Source: Heracleum sosnowskyi
Lineage: Eukaryota > Streptophyta > Magnoliopsida > Apiales > Apiaceae
NCBI GenBank assembly: GCA_030848705.1
Contig: JAUIZM010000016.1
Location: 1,922,001 to 1,986,000 of the forward strand
DNA length: 64,000 nucleotides
Direction of reading: 5' to 3'
Shown here: piece by piece, positions 46,229 to 57,638 of the stretch
Layout: each line of letters starts with the position of its first letter
Numbering within the stretch: position 1 is the stretch's first letter
Made by a program: the position numbers and the translations under genes
Notes under the pieces: generated by a model
What the model saw: only the letters and a program-made list of their open reading frames with translations
Told to the model about the DNA's origin: nothing
Databases searched by the model: none

Positions 46229-49200
46229 TCAGAAATTCTCAAAGTTCATCATTCCAAGTTCATTCACCAATTTATTGAAAGTAGCTTCAGGCAGTGGCTT
46301 GGTGAATATATCAGCTAGTTGTTGATCAGTAGGAACAAAGTGAAGTTCAATTGTTCCTTCCAGAACTTGTTCTCTTATGAAGTGATATCTAATACTGATG
46401 TGTTTAGTAAGAGAATGCTGAACTGGATTTCCTGTCATTGCAATAGCACTTTGGTTATCACAATAAATAGGGATTTTTGAGTATGACAGGCCATAATCTA
46501 ACAACTGATTTCTCATCCACATTATCTGAGCACAACAACTTCCTGCAGCAATGTACTCAGCTTCTGCAGTTGAAGTGGAAATAGATTTTTGCTTTTTACT
46601 GAACCATGAAACTAGTCTTCCACCCAAAAACTGACAGCTTCCTGAAGTACTTTTCCTGTCTATTTTGCATCCTGCAAAATCAGCATCTGAATAACCACAC
46701 AACCCAAAATCTGATTCCCTTGCATACCAAAGGCCAAGTGAAGGAGTGCCTTTGAGATATCTGAAATTTTTTTTGACTGCAATCAGATGGGGTTCTCTAG
46801 GTTTTGCTTGAAATCTTGCACACAGACATGTTTCAAACATGATATCTGGTCTACTTGCAGTGAGATATAATAAAGAGCCAATCATTCCTCTGTAGTGAGT
46901 TACATCTACCTCAGCACCTTGATCAGGATCAAGTTTGGTAGCTGTAGCTATGGGAGTTGTGGCAAGAGTACTATCTTGCATGTTAAACCTTGTCAATAAA
47001 TTCCTTGTATATTTAGACTGATTGATAAAAATCCCTTCATCAGTCTGTTTAACTTGAAGACCAAGAAAGTAACTCATTTCTCCCATCACGCTCATTTGAT
47101 ATCTTGACTGCATAAGCTTAGAAAACTTTTCACACAGCTTATTGTTTGTTGACCCAAAAATGATATCATCAACATAAATCTGAACTAACAGCAAATCCTT
47201 ACCATGATTCAAATAAAATAGAGTTTTATCAATAGCACCTCTTTTGAATCCACTTTCCAGTAAGAATTGAGCTCAGGTTTCATACCATGCTCTTGGAGCT
47301 TGCTTTAGTCCATAAAGTGCCTTATCCAGTCTGTAGACATGATCTGGATATTTAGGATCAATGAAACCAGGAGGTTGTTCAACATACACTTCTTCCTCCA
47401 GTTCACCATTTAAGAAAGCACTTTTAACATCCATCTGGAAAACCTTGAATTTCTTATGAGATGCATAAACAAGAAATATCCTGATGGCTTCTAGTCTTGC
47501 AACAGGAGCAAAAGTTTCATCATAGTCAATTCCTTCTTGTTGAGAATACCCCTTTGCAACAAGCCTAGCTTTGCTTCTGATTATTACTCCATCAGAATCA
47601 GTCTTATTCTTGAAAATCCACTTTGTACCAACAATTGATCTATTCTTTGGTCTTGGTACAAGTTTCCAGACTTCATTCCTTTCAAATTCATTCAGTTCTT
47701 CTTGCATTGCAGTAACCCAATCAGCATCTTTAAGTGCATCTTCAACTTTCTTTGGCTCCTCCTTGGATAGAAAGTTATTGTATAGACATTCATTCTGAGT
47801 TGCACTTCTAGTTTGAACACCTGCATTAGGATCTCCAATTATCAAATCAGGAGAATGGTCTTTTGTCCATTTCCTTGCTGGTGTTAAATTGTTTCTTGAA
47901 GTATATGCTCCCCCTGGATTGGTGTTATCTTGATTTGAAGAATTTGCTTGATTTGAAGCTCTTCTTGAATTATTGCTAACTCCTCCTGATAAGTTATCAG
48001 GATCATCACTTGAATCAGTATCTGAAGAATTATGTCCTGATGATTGAGTTGACTCGGAACTTGTAGTAGAATGCTGTTGCTCCCCCTCAACATTAGCACT
48101 ACTAGTTGTTTCACAATTAATTGCATCATCAGTATTAGCACCATCAGTATCTGGTGTGTGATCAGGATTTGGTGACCCATCAGGATCTGATGTATTGACA
48201 GAATCTGATTCACTTTCTTCAGGTTCCTTGGAAGCTTCATTTTCAAAAATCAATCTATCATGAGAGTCTTCAATGATTCCAGTTATCTTCTTATCATCAA
48301 AAGATACATGTATTGACTCCATGACAGTTCTTGTTCTCAAATTGAAAACTCTGAAGGATCTTGATGCAGGATAACCAATGAAAATTCCCTCATCAGCCTT
48401 TGTTTCAAATTTTTCTAGCTGTTCAGGATGAGTTCTGAGAACAAAACACTTACAGCCAAACACATGCAAATGCTTCAGACTTGGTTTCTTCTCCTTGAGT
48501 GACTGATAAGGAGTAACACCATGTCTGTTTATCAATGTGAGATTTTGTGTATAGCATGCTGTGTTGACTGCTTCTACCCAGAAATATGTAGGTAGTTTAG
48601 CTTCTTCCAACATAGTTCTGCCAGCTTCAATAAGAGTTCTATTTTTCCTTTCTACTACTCCATTTTGCTGGGGTGTGCCAGGAGCAGAGAATTGTTGAAT
48701 GATTCATTTGAATTTGCAGAACTCTTCCATATTTGAATTCTTAAATTCAGTACCATTATCACTTCTTAGTATCTTGACTTTATACTTTGTGGCTGTCTCA
48801 ATCATTCTCACATGATCCAACAGAACTTCAGAAGTTTCATCTTTTCTGTGCAGAAAATACACCCAGGTGAATCTAGAATATTCATCAACAATTACAAGAG
48901 TGTACCTTTTCTTACTGATGGACATGATATTGACTGGACCAAATAGATCAAGATGTAGGCATGTGATATGGTTCTTCAATAGAGGATTCTGATTTACTCT
49001 GGAATGATGTCCTTCTTTGTTTTGCTTTCTGACATGCATCACAGAGTCCATGAGGTGTGTACAAGACATTAGGTAATCCTCTTACTAAATCTTTCTTAAC
49101 CAACTCATTGATATTGCTGAAGTTGAGATGAGAAAGCTTCTTGTGCCAATTCCAACTTTCATCTACTGAAGCTTTACTGATGAAACATGTAGGAGAGCCA

Positions 49201-49568
49201 TCAGTATTTGAGAGAATGTTGGCTTCATATATGTTACCATGCCTGTAGCCAGTCAAAACTATTTTCCCTGATTCTTTACTGACTACTTCACAATGAGTGG
49301 AATAGAAGTGGACATGATAACCTCTGTCAGTGATTTGACTAATACTCAACAAGTTGTGTTTTAGTCCCTTCACTAGAGCTACTTTTTCAATGATGACATT
49401 TCCAATGATTATATTGCCAAATCCCAATGTTTGTCCAATGTTGCCATCTCCATAAGACATAGTTGGGCCAGCTTTTTCTTCATATTCTGATAACAGGGCT
49501 TTGTTTCCAGTCATGTGCACAGAACATCCACTATCCATGACTAACACATTTTTCCTTTTTCCCTGCAA
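46229..49568 (-). pseudogene. pol: Copia-3 pol: protease, integrase, RT, RNase H
   Basis: Protease VMDSGCSVHMTG; GAG-pre-integrase WNWHKKLSHLNFSNINEL and CDACQKAKQRR; integrase core [52 protein letters not shown]; a long acidic Ser/Asp linker ([18 protein letters not shown]); [51 protein letters not shown]; RNase H YSDADFAGCKIDRKSTSG, YCDNQSAIAM, LADIFTKPLP. Defects: a one-base insertion near 48959 (in EPYHMLHLD), TGA at 48704 and TGA at 47273. The gag frame upstream is a different frame, so a frame change lies at 49569-49590. Confidence 0.92.
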
Positions 49569-49585
49569 TCAGAATAGAAAACACA

Positions 49586-51898
49586 CTAGTTAGAACACTT
49601 AGGAACCCATACATGTTGGGTTCCTTTTTCATGCAATTTATTAATTTTAGCAGCAGAAGACTCTCTAACCTTAGCAGTCCTGTCAGGATTTACTCCATCA
49701 GGATTTTCTTTGTCAGCATCAGTATTAATAAAAGCATGCTTCACTATGACATTCTCAATTCTATCAGACTTTGTACTACTTTCAAACTTAGGGAATGGAT
49801 CATAAAAGTTATAGTACAAATCATGATACTCTTTACAAGTATAAATAGAATGCCATAAACTACCACAATGAAAACAGGACTTCTGTGGTTTATAAAATAC
49901 TGATCTATTCCTAACATCAGATTTAGGAATTTCAGTAATCTTCTTCTTACTCTTCTTACAATCAATAGCAAGATGATTAGAGTTACCACAGTTAAAACAA
50001 CTCTTTCTAGGTGCATTTTGGATATATTTATAATCATTTTCTTTATTAATCCCAAATTTACCATTCCTGTTTCTCTTGACAATAGATTCCTTTTCCTCAT
50101 CTGTAACCACACAGATTTTATCCTTAAGCTATTTCTGAGACAATAGACCTACATTCTTAGTGACTTTATTCATGACAGGTTTAGACTTTATAATTTTAAT
50201 TCCTTGAGTAGAAGTAGATCCCTTTTCAAAAGTAGAATTGGAATCCTTACCAAAAACAAAATTAACAGGAGTAATCTTAGATTTGGTTGTGTCTATAACA
50301 TGTCTATAGGTCTTTGGACTGACTGTCTCATCAATGACAATTTTCTCTTCCAATTTCTTATCTTCATCTGACTTATATCCTAGACACTCTTTCCAATTCT
50401 TAGAGATATTAATCTCATGAAATTTCCTACCAGAGTCTGTCCAGGTTCTGATTTTCTCATTAGCATATTCAAGTTCTTTTTCAAGAGAAGTACATTTAGA
50501 TTTCATCTCTAAGTGCATGTGATTAGCATTATCACATTCTTTTTGTACTTCTTGTATACGAGAAAATTCAGCTTCTACTATCTCATTCCTTTTTCTAAGT
50601 TCAGACATCTCAGATAAGATTCTAGTATTTTCAGCAGTTTGACTTCTAAAGCTAATATGTAATGACTTTAGAAAACGTCTTAACTCAGAAGCATTATCAG
50701 TATCAAAATCAAAGAAAGTATTCATTACCTTATCATCAGGAGCAGCAGTTACATCAGCATTGGCCATTAAAGCATAGTTGACTACCTCAGTATCAGATTC
50801 TGAGGAAGAGTTCATCCAATCCTTGCTTGATGTGATGAGTGCCTTCGTCTTGTTGCACTCAGAAGCAAAGTGACCCATACCATTGCACTTGTAGCATCTA
50901 ACCTTTGACTTGTCAAATTTGCTACCCTTGCTGTCCTTTTTGATATACTTGTCTTTGTCTGCATTGAAGGTCTTTTTCTGAAAATTGCCTTGTCTTCTAT
51001 TCTTCCTGAACTTCATCCTTCTGAAGTTTCTGACAATCATAAAAACCACCTCTTCCATGTCTGAATCAGAAGAATCATCATCATTATTGGCATCAGGATT
51101 GCCATCAGAATCTGATGAAGAGTCTTCAGGATCTGACTCAGCTACTCTTGATTTCCTTCTAGAGACCTCCATATCTTTTCCTTTTGATTTAGCCTCTTCT
51201 TTCAAAGCAATTGATTTTGCCTTGCTGCTTTTCTTGTTCTTTCTCTGTTGAACTTCAAGATCATGAGTTCTTAGCATCCCATAGACTTCATCAAGAGACA
51301 CAGTGTTCAGATCATACTGGTGTCTAATGATAGAGGTCTGAGTGTCCCATTCTTCTGGTAAAGCTCTTAGAAACTTGGTGTTTGAATCTTCAGTTTCATA
51401 TACTTTGTCAACTAAAGATAAGTTGTTCAATAGTGTCAGAAATCTATCATACAGATCAGTTAGGCTCTCTTCAGGTCTTGTATCAAATTGTTCATATTCC
51501 TGAATCAAAAGAGCCCTTATGTTTTTCTTGACAGATGCAGATCCCTGGCACTGAGTTTCCAAAGTATCCCAGATTTCTTTTGAAGCCTTGCATGCAATCA
51601 CTCTGTTCGACATGCCAGCATCAAGACTACTGTGCAAGATATTCTTTATCTTTGGTTCCCTGAGTACATGAGCTTTTTCTTCTGGAGTCCATTCACTTTT
51701 GGCTTTGACCACATAATGTTCAGGTACAGTATCTGTTTGTTCAACGAACTTCGTAGGTATATATGGTCCATCACGAATCCTGTCCAAATAGTCAGGATCC
51801 ATAGCCTCCAGGTACATCAGCATCTTTACCCTCCATGTAGGATATTCTGATATCTTCAAGATGGGAATCTTCATGCTTTCATACTTGGTTGTCGACAT
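49586..51898 (-). pseudogene. gag: Copia-3 gag with three zinc knuckles
   Basis: Start MSTTKYESMKIPIL at 51898, downstream of the PBS; the longer frame from 51967 enters the LTR and is not used. Gag core (WRVKMLMYLEA, KEIWDTLETQCQG, LIQEYEQFDTRPEESL) is homologous to Copia-4. CX2CX4HX4C knuckles: CYKCNGMGHFASEC, then, after a coiled-coil linker, CFNCGNSNHLAIDC and CFHCGSLWHSIYTC. One TAG at 50129-50131, probably from CAG. Ends at TAG (49586) after HVWVPKCSN; the protease starts in another frame about 20 bases on. Copia-4 has only the first knuckle. Confidence 0.88.
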
Positions 51899-51933
51899 CT
51901 TAGATCGTTTCTGATTCAGAATTAAATCAGTTT

Positions 51934-51945
51934 GCTCTGATACCA
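51934..51945 (-). other. Copia-3 primer-binding site
   Basis: Plus-strand GCTCTGATACCA (complement of TGGTATCAGAGC), three bases from the 5' LTR. Confidence 0.9.
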
Positions 51946-51948
51946 ATT

Positions 51949-52468
51949 GTTGCCCAGTAAATAACAATTGTAGAAGGGGGTTGAATACAATTGTATAAGA
52001 TTCTCGACTTTATATAACACAGATATGAAAGAACAATAACAACTTTATTAAATCTGATATAAAACTGTTACAAACTCTCTCAAGAAATTCTGATGTTCTT
52101 GAGAGCTGCTAGGTTACACAAATACTCGAGTGTAATATTGGTTGTTAAACCAAAACCTAAACTGTGTTTATATAGTACACAGTTTCTCTATCAATGATAT
52201 GTCTTAATCAATTACAAAGATTGAAACCTATCCATAATTGATAGCTACATTCTACAAACCAGGAACCGACAGAATAAACTTCCATGTTTAACTAGACTCC
52301 AAATATAACTCGAAGTAGGAATCCTGATCAGCTTCCAGTCCTGATGATCAATCCTGATCCCAGTCCTGATATGCATCTTGATCCTGACGACCTATGTAAT
52401 CCCGATGACGTCAGTAATCCCGATCAGTTGAGTCTAGCTCCTGACGATCATTGAATTCTGATCTAACA
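51949..52468 (-). repeat. Copia-3 5' LTR (520 bp)
   Basis: Matches 26410-26930 with about a dozen differences. TATA box TATATAAA on the minus strand at 52167-52174, inside the palindromic context CTGTGT..ACACAG shared with Copia-1 and Copia-4. Followed by TSD AACGC. Confidence 0.95.
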
Positions 52469-52473
52469 AACGC

Positions 52474-53070
52474 CATTGAGCTTAGATTCACCTTAGTTGC
52501 CAACCCTCGAGCAAATGGGCAGGCAGAGGTTGCAAATCGAATCATACTGGATGGATTGAAGAAAAGGGTCGAACGTTCCAGGAACACTTGGGTGGATGAG
52601 ATATTGCCCATACTTTGGGCCTATCGTACCACTTGCAGAGTCACCACTGGAACAACTCCGTTCATGCTTGCTTATGGATCAGAAGCTGGTGTGCCTCTAG
52701 AGATCTCACATACATCTATGAGGGTCGAAGCCTTTGAACAAGAGACTAACGAAGAAGGAATGAAGTTGGCACTCGACTTAATTGATGAAGTCAGGGACAA
52801 AGCCAACGCTCGGAACGTAGAGTATCAGAAACGAACCTCCTTTCATTACAACCGAAGGGTTAAGGAAAGGTTCTTACGACAAGGAGACCTGGTCTCAGGA
52901 AGATAGAGGTATATGGAGTAGGTGAAAAAGGAAAGCTAGAACCCAAATGGGAAGGGCCGTACCGAGTTAAGAAGACCCTTGGACGAGGATCTTACAAGCT
53001 AGAAACTTTGAATGAGACTGAGGTGCCTCGCACTTGGCACGCCTCGAATCTCAAGATTTATAATGTTTAA
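52474..53070 (+). pseudogene. Gypsy-2 integrase, C-terminal part
   Basis: Continues the fusion ORF in frame: FTLVANPRANGQAEVANRIILDGLKKR, WAYRTTCRVTTGTTPFMLAYGSEA, FHYNRRVKERFLRQGDLV. Near 52895 one base is missing (in the codons for VLRKIEVYG), and the remaining integrase C terminus (KWEGPYRVKKTLGRGSYKLE...TWHASNLKIYNV) continues in another frame to TAA at 53070. No chromodomain, as expected for the Tat lineage. Confidence 0.85.
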
Positions 53071-53486
53071 CTATCCTTTCAGGATACAGTCTAATGTTTA
53101 GTAGGAAAAGTAGACCTAAGGTTCATTGGAACCATTTCAGGGCATGTAGCTCATGTTTACAGTTTATTATCTATGAAAGGGTTGAACCCATCCTCATTTC
53201 GTTATCAATGCATGTTTATTTTCTTATATCTTACTTTATGTACCAACACTCGATATGTGCAACACTAAGTACCGAAAACAAGTAAACAAGATAAGAAATA
53301 AACCATGAATGCATAACAAAGATCCCGAAGGATTCAGATAGTAGAGGTCCCGAAGGATCCTCAAATTAAGATTACAAACAATCAAATAAAAGGCAAGTCT
53401 AAAAGGCCAACCAAGGACCATGAATGAAAATAACATAAAGCCACATATGGCTACAAGCCTTGCAAGGCCAGAATTACAAAGGAGAA
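53071..53486 (+). other. Gypsy-2 spacer between integrase and antisense gene
   Basis: About 415 bp with no supported gene. It holds two short repeats (CCCGAAGGAT at about 53323 and 53350) and would be the 3' UTR of the antisense transcript. Confidence 0.5.
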
Positions 53487-55430
53487 TTACTCCTCACCAC
53501 CTTCCTCATCATCATCGTCCTCCCCCGACGAGCTATCGGTTGAATCTGAAGAAGACTCTTTTTCTTCACGGATAACACCCCTACGCCTCTCTTCAACCGG
53601 GTAAGCAACACCTTTGCCCTTTCCACTAACAGGAATAACAGAGTAGTTGCCCTCGGAACTTGATGATTGAGATTTCCCTCCATGTCCCGACTCGGAAGGT
53701 TGATCATCGTCAATATCACCGACAAGGGCCCAAGGACTTAGGAACTCGGTAGGACTGAACATTCCCGAATGAGACTTATTCACCGCCGAAATAGACTTAT
53801 TCCAACCACTTGACAGAAAAGTAGGTCCGACATCGTTGTCGTGTTGATCCATAAATTCAAGGAAGCCATCGGAGTTCAGGTAGTTGTCAATCACCTGCTG
53901 ATCCCCTTGGCGACACCTGCACTCCAAAGCTTCGTACTTTCCTTTGAAAGAAGAGGCATCCTCCCCGGCCGCATAGGCTTTTGCTTCCCATTCCTTCGAC
54001 TCCTTAATGACTCGTATCTTCTCCTTATTGGTAGCTCTTAATTCATCCCTTAAAGACTTCCCTTGATGAATGGAAGTTTGAAAGTAGGAATTCAGCTATA
54101 CAAAAGAGAGAGCAAGTCAATAAACAAGTTATGATAAAGGAGGACAAATAGCTAAATTGAAACAAGTAAATGTTAACCTAGTATATGGCTTGACTTCCCA
54201 TTTGTTCAGTTTCATTCAATTTTGAACACACAAGCACGTTCACCATGTCGGGAGGGGTAATGGAAAACCTAGACCAATCCATGGCCAATAAAGAGCTCCC
54301 GGCAATGGAGTCTTGTTCACATATTCCCCATGCGGGTTGAAAGGCCGTATTGATGGTGCCTTCCGAGTCCCTGAATCTCTTTCCAGCTTTTTGAGAATGA
54401 GTAAGGAAATCTGGAACCTTGGGAGGTGGAGGATTGGCCATAAACTCAGCTTTCTTTACCATCCTTTTGGTGACTTACTCACCCATTCCCGACTCCCTAT
54501 CAAGGGCATCAGCAGCTGAAAAATACAAGGCAAAAATGTTGGAATAAGATTAAGTGTGTTTCAAAACAAGGAATATAAATAAAAATTACCCTCCAATGAT
54601 AATATACTCATTCCGACTTCAACCATGATCCTTTCGGTCAAGAAGGAGCGATAATGAATCTGATCATGACCCGTGATAAGATCATCCCTATTTGGGAACT
54701 CATGAGACTTGAGTTCATTAATATGGCTCCCAAAGTCTACCACATGGTTAAAATCAGATCTAAAATATTGGCCCCAATCTCCTCCCTTCCAATATAGCAC
54801 AACAAAGTGATGCCTCCATTCGTGGTTGGAATCGGGAAGAGAGGTATTGTTGCAAATGTGATTGACACCTGGGCGATGTTGAATGGAAACCCATCCTTTC
54901 CGGGTGACAGGGCTATTTTTGAGAACGAAGATTCTTCTGAAAATGGGAATACTTAAAGGTATCCCTTCTTTCAAGAACCTTGCCATGAAAATAAAAATAA
55001 ACTTCCATGAATTTGGATATAGTTGGCAGGGGTTGATCCTTAGCTCAGCTAGCAATCTCACCACAAAGGGGTGGAGTGGAAACCTAAGTCCGGCCGCTAT
55101 AGCATCCCTATAAACAAACAACCTTTCCGGGTGCCAGTTGCAAGTTCTGTCACCTGAATCGGGAACCACTATCTTGAGATACTTGGGGAATGAGTACTTC
55201 TTTTTAAGTCTCTTCACATCGACCCTCCCCAGGGTACTTGGAAACTTCAAAGAATCAAATTCAGCGTTGTTTGGGAAAACATCCCCCATTTGATTCACTA
55301 ATTCAAACAATGTAGGCAAAGGTTCATCTATAACGACAGGAACACAGGAGAGATTGTTACCTTTCTTGGCTCTTGCAGCCATCTTTTGAGCAAGAGTGGA
55401 AGATGGACCAACCATTCTTTGATCTGCCAT
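53487..55430 (-). pseudogene. Gypsy-2 antisense gene (gypsy-type transposon domain), three inferred exons
   Basis: Exon 1 55430-54590 starts MADQRMVGPSS and holds the conserved domain (KKYSFPKYLKI, AAGLRFPLHPFVVRLLAELRINPCQLYPNSW, IFRRIFVLKN), which I recognise as the putative gypsy-type transposon family (Transposase_28). Exon 1 ends GGAGG|GTAATT; exon 2 54515-54178 follows TTTTTCAG; exon 3 54095-53487 follows TTTGTATAG and ends in an acidic tail (SSGEDDDDEEGGEE). The joints keep one frame: 1,788 bases, 595 residues. An in-frame TAA early in exon 2 (GMGE*) and a TAG at its last codon disable it. Antisense ORFs of this kind are known in Tat elements; their role is unknown. Confidence 0.75.
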
Positions 55431-55481
55431 GATTGGATGATGACTACTTGATTGAAAATGAACTTCTTGGTTGAAAACCAC

Positions 55482-56009
55482 ACTAGAACTAGAGAGAATG
55501 CAAGAGAAAATGAAAGAGAGAAATTTGCAAATGGAGGTGTGAATGAAATGAGTTCATCCACCTCTCTTTTATAGAAGATGGCAACCTGTGATAACAAGTC
55601 ATATTTCAAGACGACCCGCGTTTACAGGTTTAATTGTTTAAATCAATGATAAAATGACTAAAAAAGTTCATATAGTCGAACCAAAACTCCTATTCTTTTG
55701 AATAAGAACGAAGAAAACTTCTATTCTTTTGAATAAGAACGAAGAAAATGAATGAAAATGCAACCTGGGGCAACATAAAGCTACCAGTTGAGGAATTAAG
55801 TCTAATTAAGAATGATTTGCTTAAAAAAGCAATGTTTAGTCCTAATTAAGGATTAGTACATTAATCTGATTAACCTAATTTGATTATGAGAGTTAGTAAC
55901 TTGGTTTGGAAATCAAGAATTTAAAACCTTTGGTTTGAAGACAACCTGTTGCTTTTCAGGCACCCATGTTGTTTTTAAACAAGGAGTTCGTACTCGGGGG
56001 GCAACCAAC
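55482..56009. promoter_or_regulatory. Antisense promoter region (TATAAAAG at 55566-55573, minus strand)
   Basis: The complement carries CTATAAAAGAGAGG about 140 bases upstream of the antisense ATG (55430), followed by a CT-rich leader, a convincing plant core promoter for the antisense gene. The rest (55620-56009) is AT-rich with a 34-bp near-repeat (TTCTATTCTTTTGAATAAGAACGAAGAAAA type, around 55690 and 55720) and no gene. Confidence 0.6.
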
Positions 56010-56546
56010 GACTTTGGATGACCAGCCCCGGATGACTAGAGCCTCAGTGAGGACTTTGGATGACTATCCCCGGATGACTAGAGCCTCAGTGAGGGCTTTG
56101 GATGACCATCCCCGGATGAATAGAGCCTTAGTGAGGGCTTTGGTTGACCAGCCCCGGATGACTAGAGCCTCAGTGAGGGCTTTGGATGACCAGCCCCGGA
56201 TGAATAGAGCCTCAGTGAGGGCTTTGGATGACCAGCCCCGGATGACTAGAGCCTTAGTGAGGGCTTTGCATGACCAGCCCCGGATGACTAGAGCCTCAGT
56301 GAGGGCTTTGGATGACTAGCCCCGGATGACTAGAGCCTCAGTGAGGGCTTTGGATGACGAGCCCCGGATGACTAGAGGCTCAGTGAGGGCTTTGGATGAC
56401 CATCCCCGGATGACTAGAGGCTCAGTGAGGGCTTTCGATGACCAGCCCCGGATGACTAGAGGCTCAGTGAGGGCTTTGGATGACCTGCCCCGGATGACTA
56501 GAGCCTCGGTGAGGGCTTTAGATGACTAGCCCCGGATGACTAGAGA
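56010..56546. repeat. 42-bp minisatellite, about 12.8 copies
   Basis: Unit begins GACTTTGGATGACCAGCCCC and ends AGCCTCAGTGAG. Copies differ by a few substitutions (CAG/CAT/GAG/CTG before CCCC; GCC/AGGC/TTA variants). Because 42 is a multiple of three, two ORFs with a 14-residue repeat (MTRASVRALDDQPR) appear, stopped where CCAG becomes CTAG; they are a by-product. Confidence 0.95.
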
Positions 56547-56835
56547 TGTTATCACGAATGAAACCACTCTTTTATCAGAATAAGCCAAAATGGCCAACAT
56601 GTTTGCAAACACCAACCAAATACCATGTTTAAATCTTGGTTTCGAACTTGGATGGTTGGAATCACGCACTATGGATGAAATCACGCACGATGGAAGAAAT
56701 CATGCATGATGGTTGAAATCAAGCCAAACAACAAAAAACTACTCAGTGGTTCGAAACAAGAACCTTATTTTATAACAAACAACAAAGTCTACTAACATTT
56801 CATCTAGTTGAAATATTTAAAAAAAAAAAAAAAAT

Positions 56836-57000
56836 CCGGCCGACCGGGCCACGGTCGACCAGGCCACAGCCGACCAGACCCCAGCCGACCAGGACTAGCC
56901 GACCAGGCGCCTAGAAGGCCTTCAGCTGACCAGGACTAGCCGACCAGGCCACTGGGAGGCTGTTGGCCGACCAAGGCTGGCCGGCTTGGCTCCCCGGGAG
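56836..57000. repeat. GC-rich degenerate GCCGACCAG repeats
   Basis: About ten degenerate copies of (A/G)GCCGACCAGG-like units. Just upstream (56640-56720) there are short ATGGTTGAAATCA/ATGGAAGAAATCA repeats and an A-run at 56820-56834. Confidence 0.8.
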
Positions 57001-57046
57001 GCCTCCGGCTGGCTTGGTCAGGTTGACTTGGCCCAAAAAGTCCCCC

Positions 57047-57297
57047 GTCGTTTCTCACCGTTTTTCGTCGTTTCTCACTGTTTTCCGTCGTTTTTCACCG
57101 TTTCCCCCGTTTAACGTCGTTTAGCGCCGTTTTAGTGCCGTCTAGCTCCGTTTAACACCGTATAGCACCGTTTAACACCATTTAGTGCCGTTTAGCGCTG
57201 GTTTATTGTCGTTTAACGCCGTTTAGCGTCGTTTATTGCCGTTTAGCACTGTTTAGCGCCGTTTAACGTCGTTTAGCACCGTTTAGCGCCATTTAGG
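57047..57297. repeat. Tandem CGTTTA(G/A)CGC-type array, about 11-bp period
   Basis: Roughly twenty-plus degenerate copies of CCGTTTAGCG/TCGTTTAACG; the left end (57047-57110) has a sister unit CGTCGTTTTTCACC. Lies in the Gypsy-2 3' UTR. The 57298-57623 stretch that follows has no gene. Confidence 0.85.
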
Positions 57298-57623
57298 GCT
57301 CATCGCCCACCAAATATAACCTTTTTAGGGCAATACCCAGCGATCGTTCTTCAGAGTTAGCCAAATTAAGGCAACACTCAACCTTCGCTAACAAAAACTT
57401 TGCTATACTTGATAGCTTAGTTATCAGGTGCCCTCAGCCAATAAAAATGAAGCCTCGAACAAGTCTAAATCGTAGTGAATATGTATGTCGCTCCACACTT
57501 CACGCTAATAAACGATACTCGTGAAACACTAGTGTATCCTAAGCCACAAAAAGGCCAGACCCGAAGTGGGCCACTGAAAAATTAGTCCACTTAACTTCGA
57601 GAAAACTTGATCAGTTTTCCTCG

Positions 57624-57638
57624 AAGTTAGGGGGCAAA
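57624..57638 (+). other. Gypsy-2 polypurine tract
   Basis: AAGTTAGGGGGCAAA directly before the 3' LTR. Confidence 0.8.

Larger units (their letters stand above)
26410..52468 (-). mobile_element. Copia-3: Ty1/copia element with a giant 3' accessory ORF, hosting Gypsy-3
   Basis: LTRs 26410-26930 (3') and 51949-52468 (5') lie between TSDs AACGC (26405-26409, 52469-52473). Without Gypsy-3 it is about 11.9 kb, unusually long for copia. Order in element direction: 5' LTR, PBS, gag with three zinc knuckles, pol (protease, integrase, RT, RNase H), a gene-like leader, an accessory ORF of about 1,521 codons, PPT, 3' LTR. The third ORF and gag layout suggest the SIRE/Maximus side of Ty1/copia. LTRs look about 97-98% identical by eye. 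Gag, pol and accessory frames each have only a few disabling changes. Confidence 0.95.

Noticed and set aside
54561..55481. A 306-codon minus ORF resembling a plant gene with introns
   Set aside because: It carries a gypsy-type transposon domain and lies inside Gypsy-2 between integrase and PPT, as the antisense ORF of Tat elements does.
55966..56529. Two plus-strand ORFs with a 14-residue repeat (MTRASVRALDD..), which could suggest a repeat protein
   Set aside because: They come from a 42-bp minisatellite whose period is a multiple of three; stops appear at random variants and there is no start or promoter context.
56010..57297. Regular repeats that might suggest a CRISPR array
   Set aside because: No unique spacers, no cas genes, and the sequence is a plant retrotransposon; these are tandem repeats.
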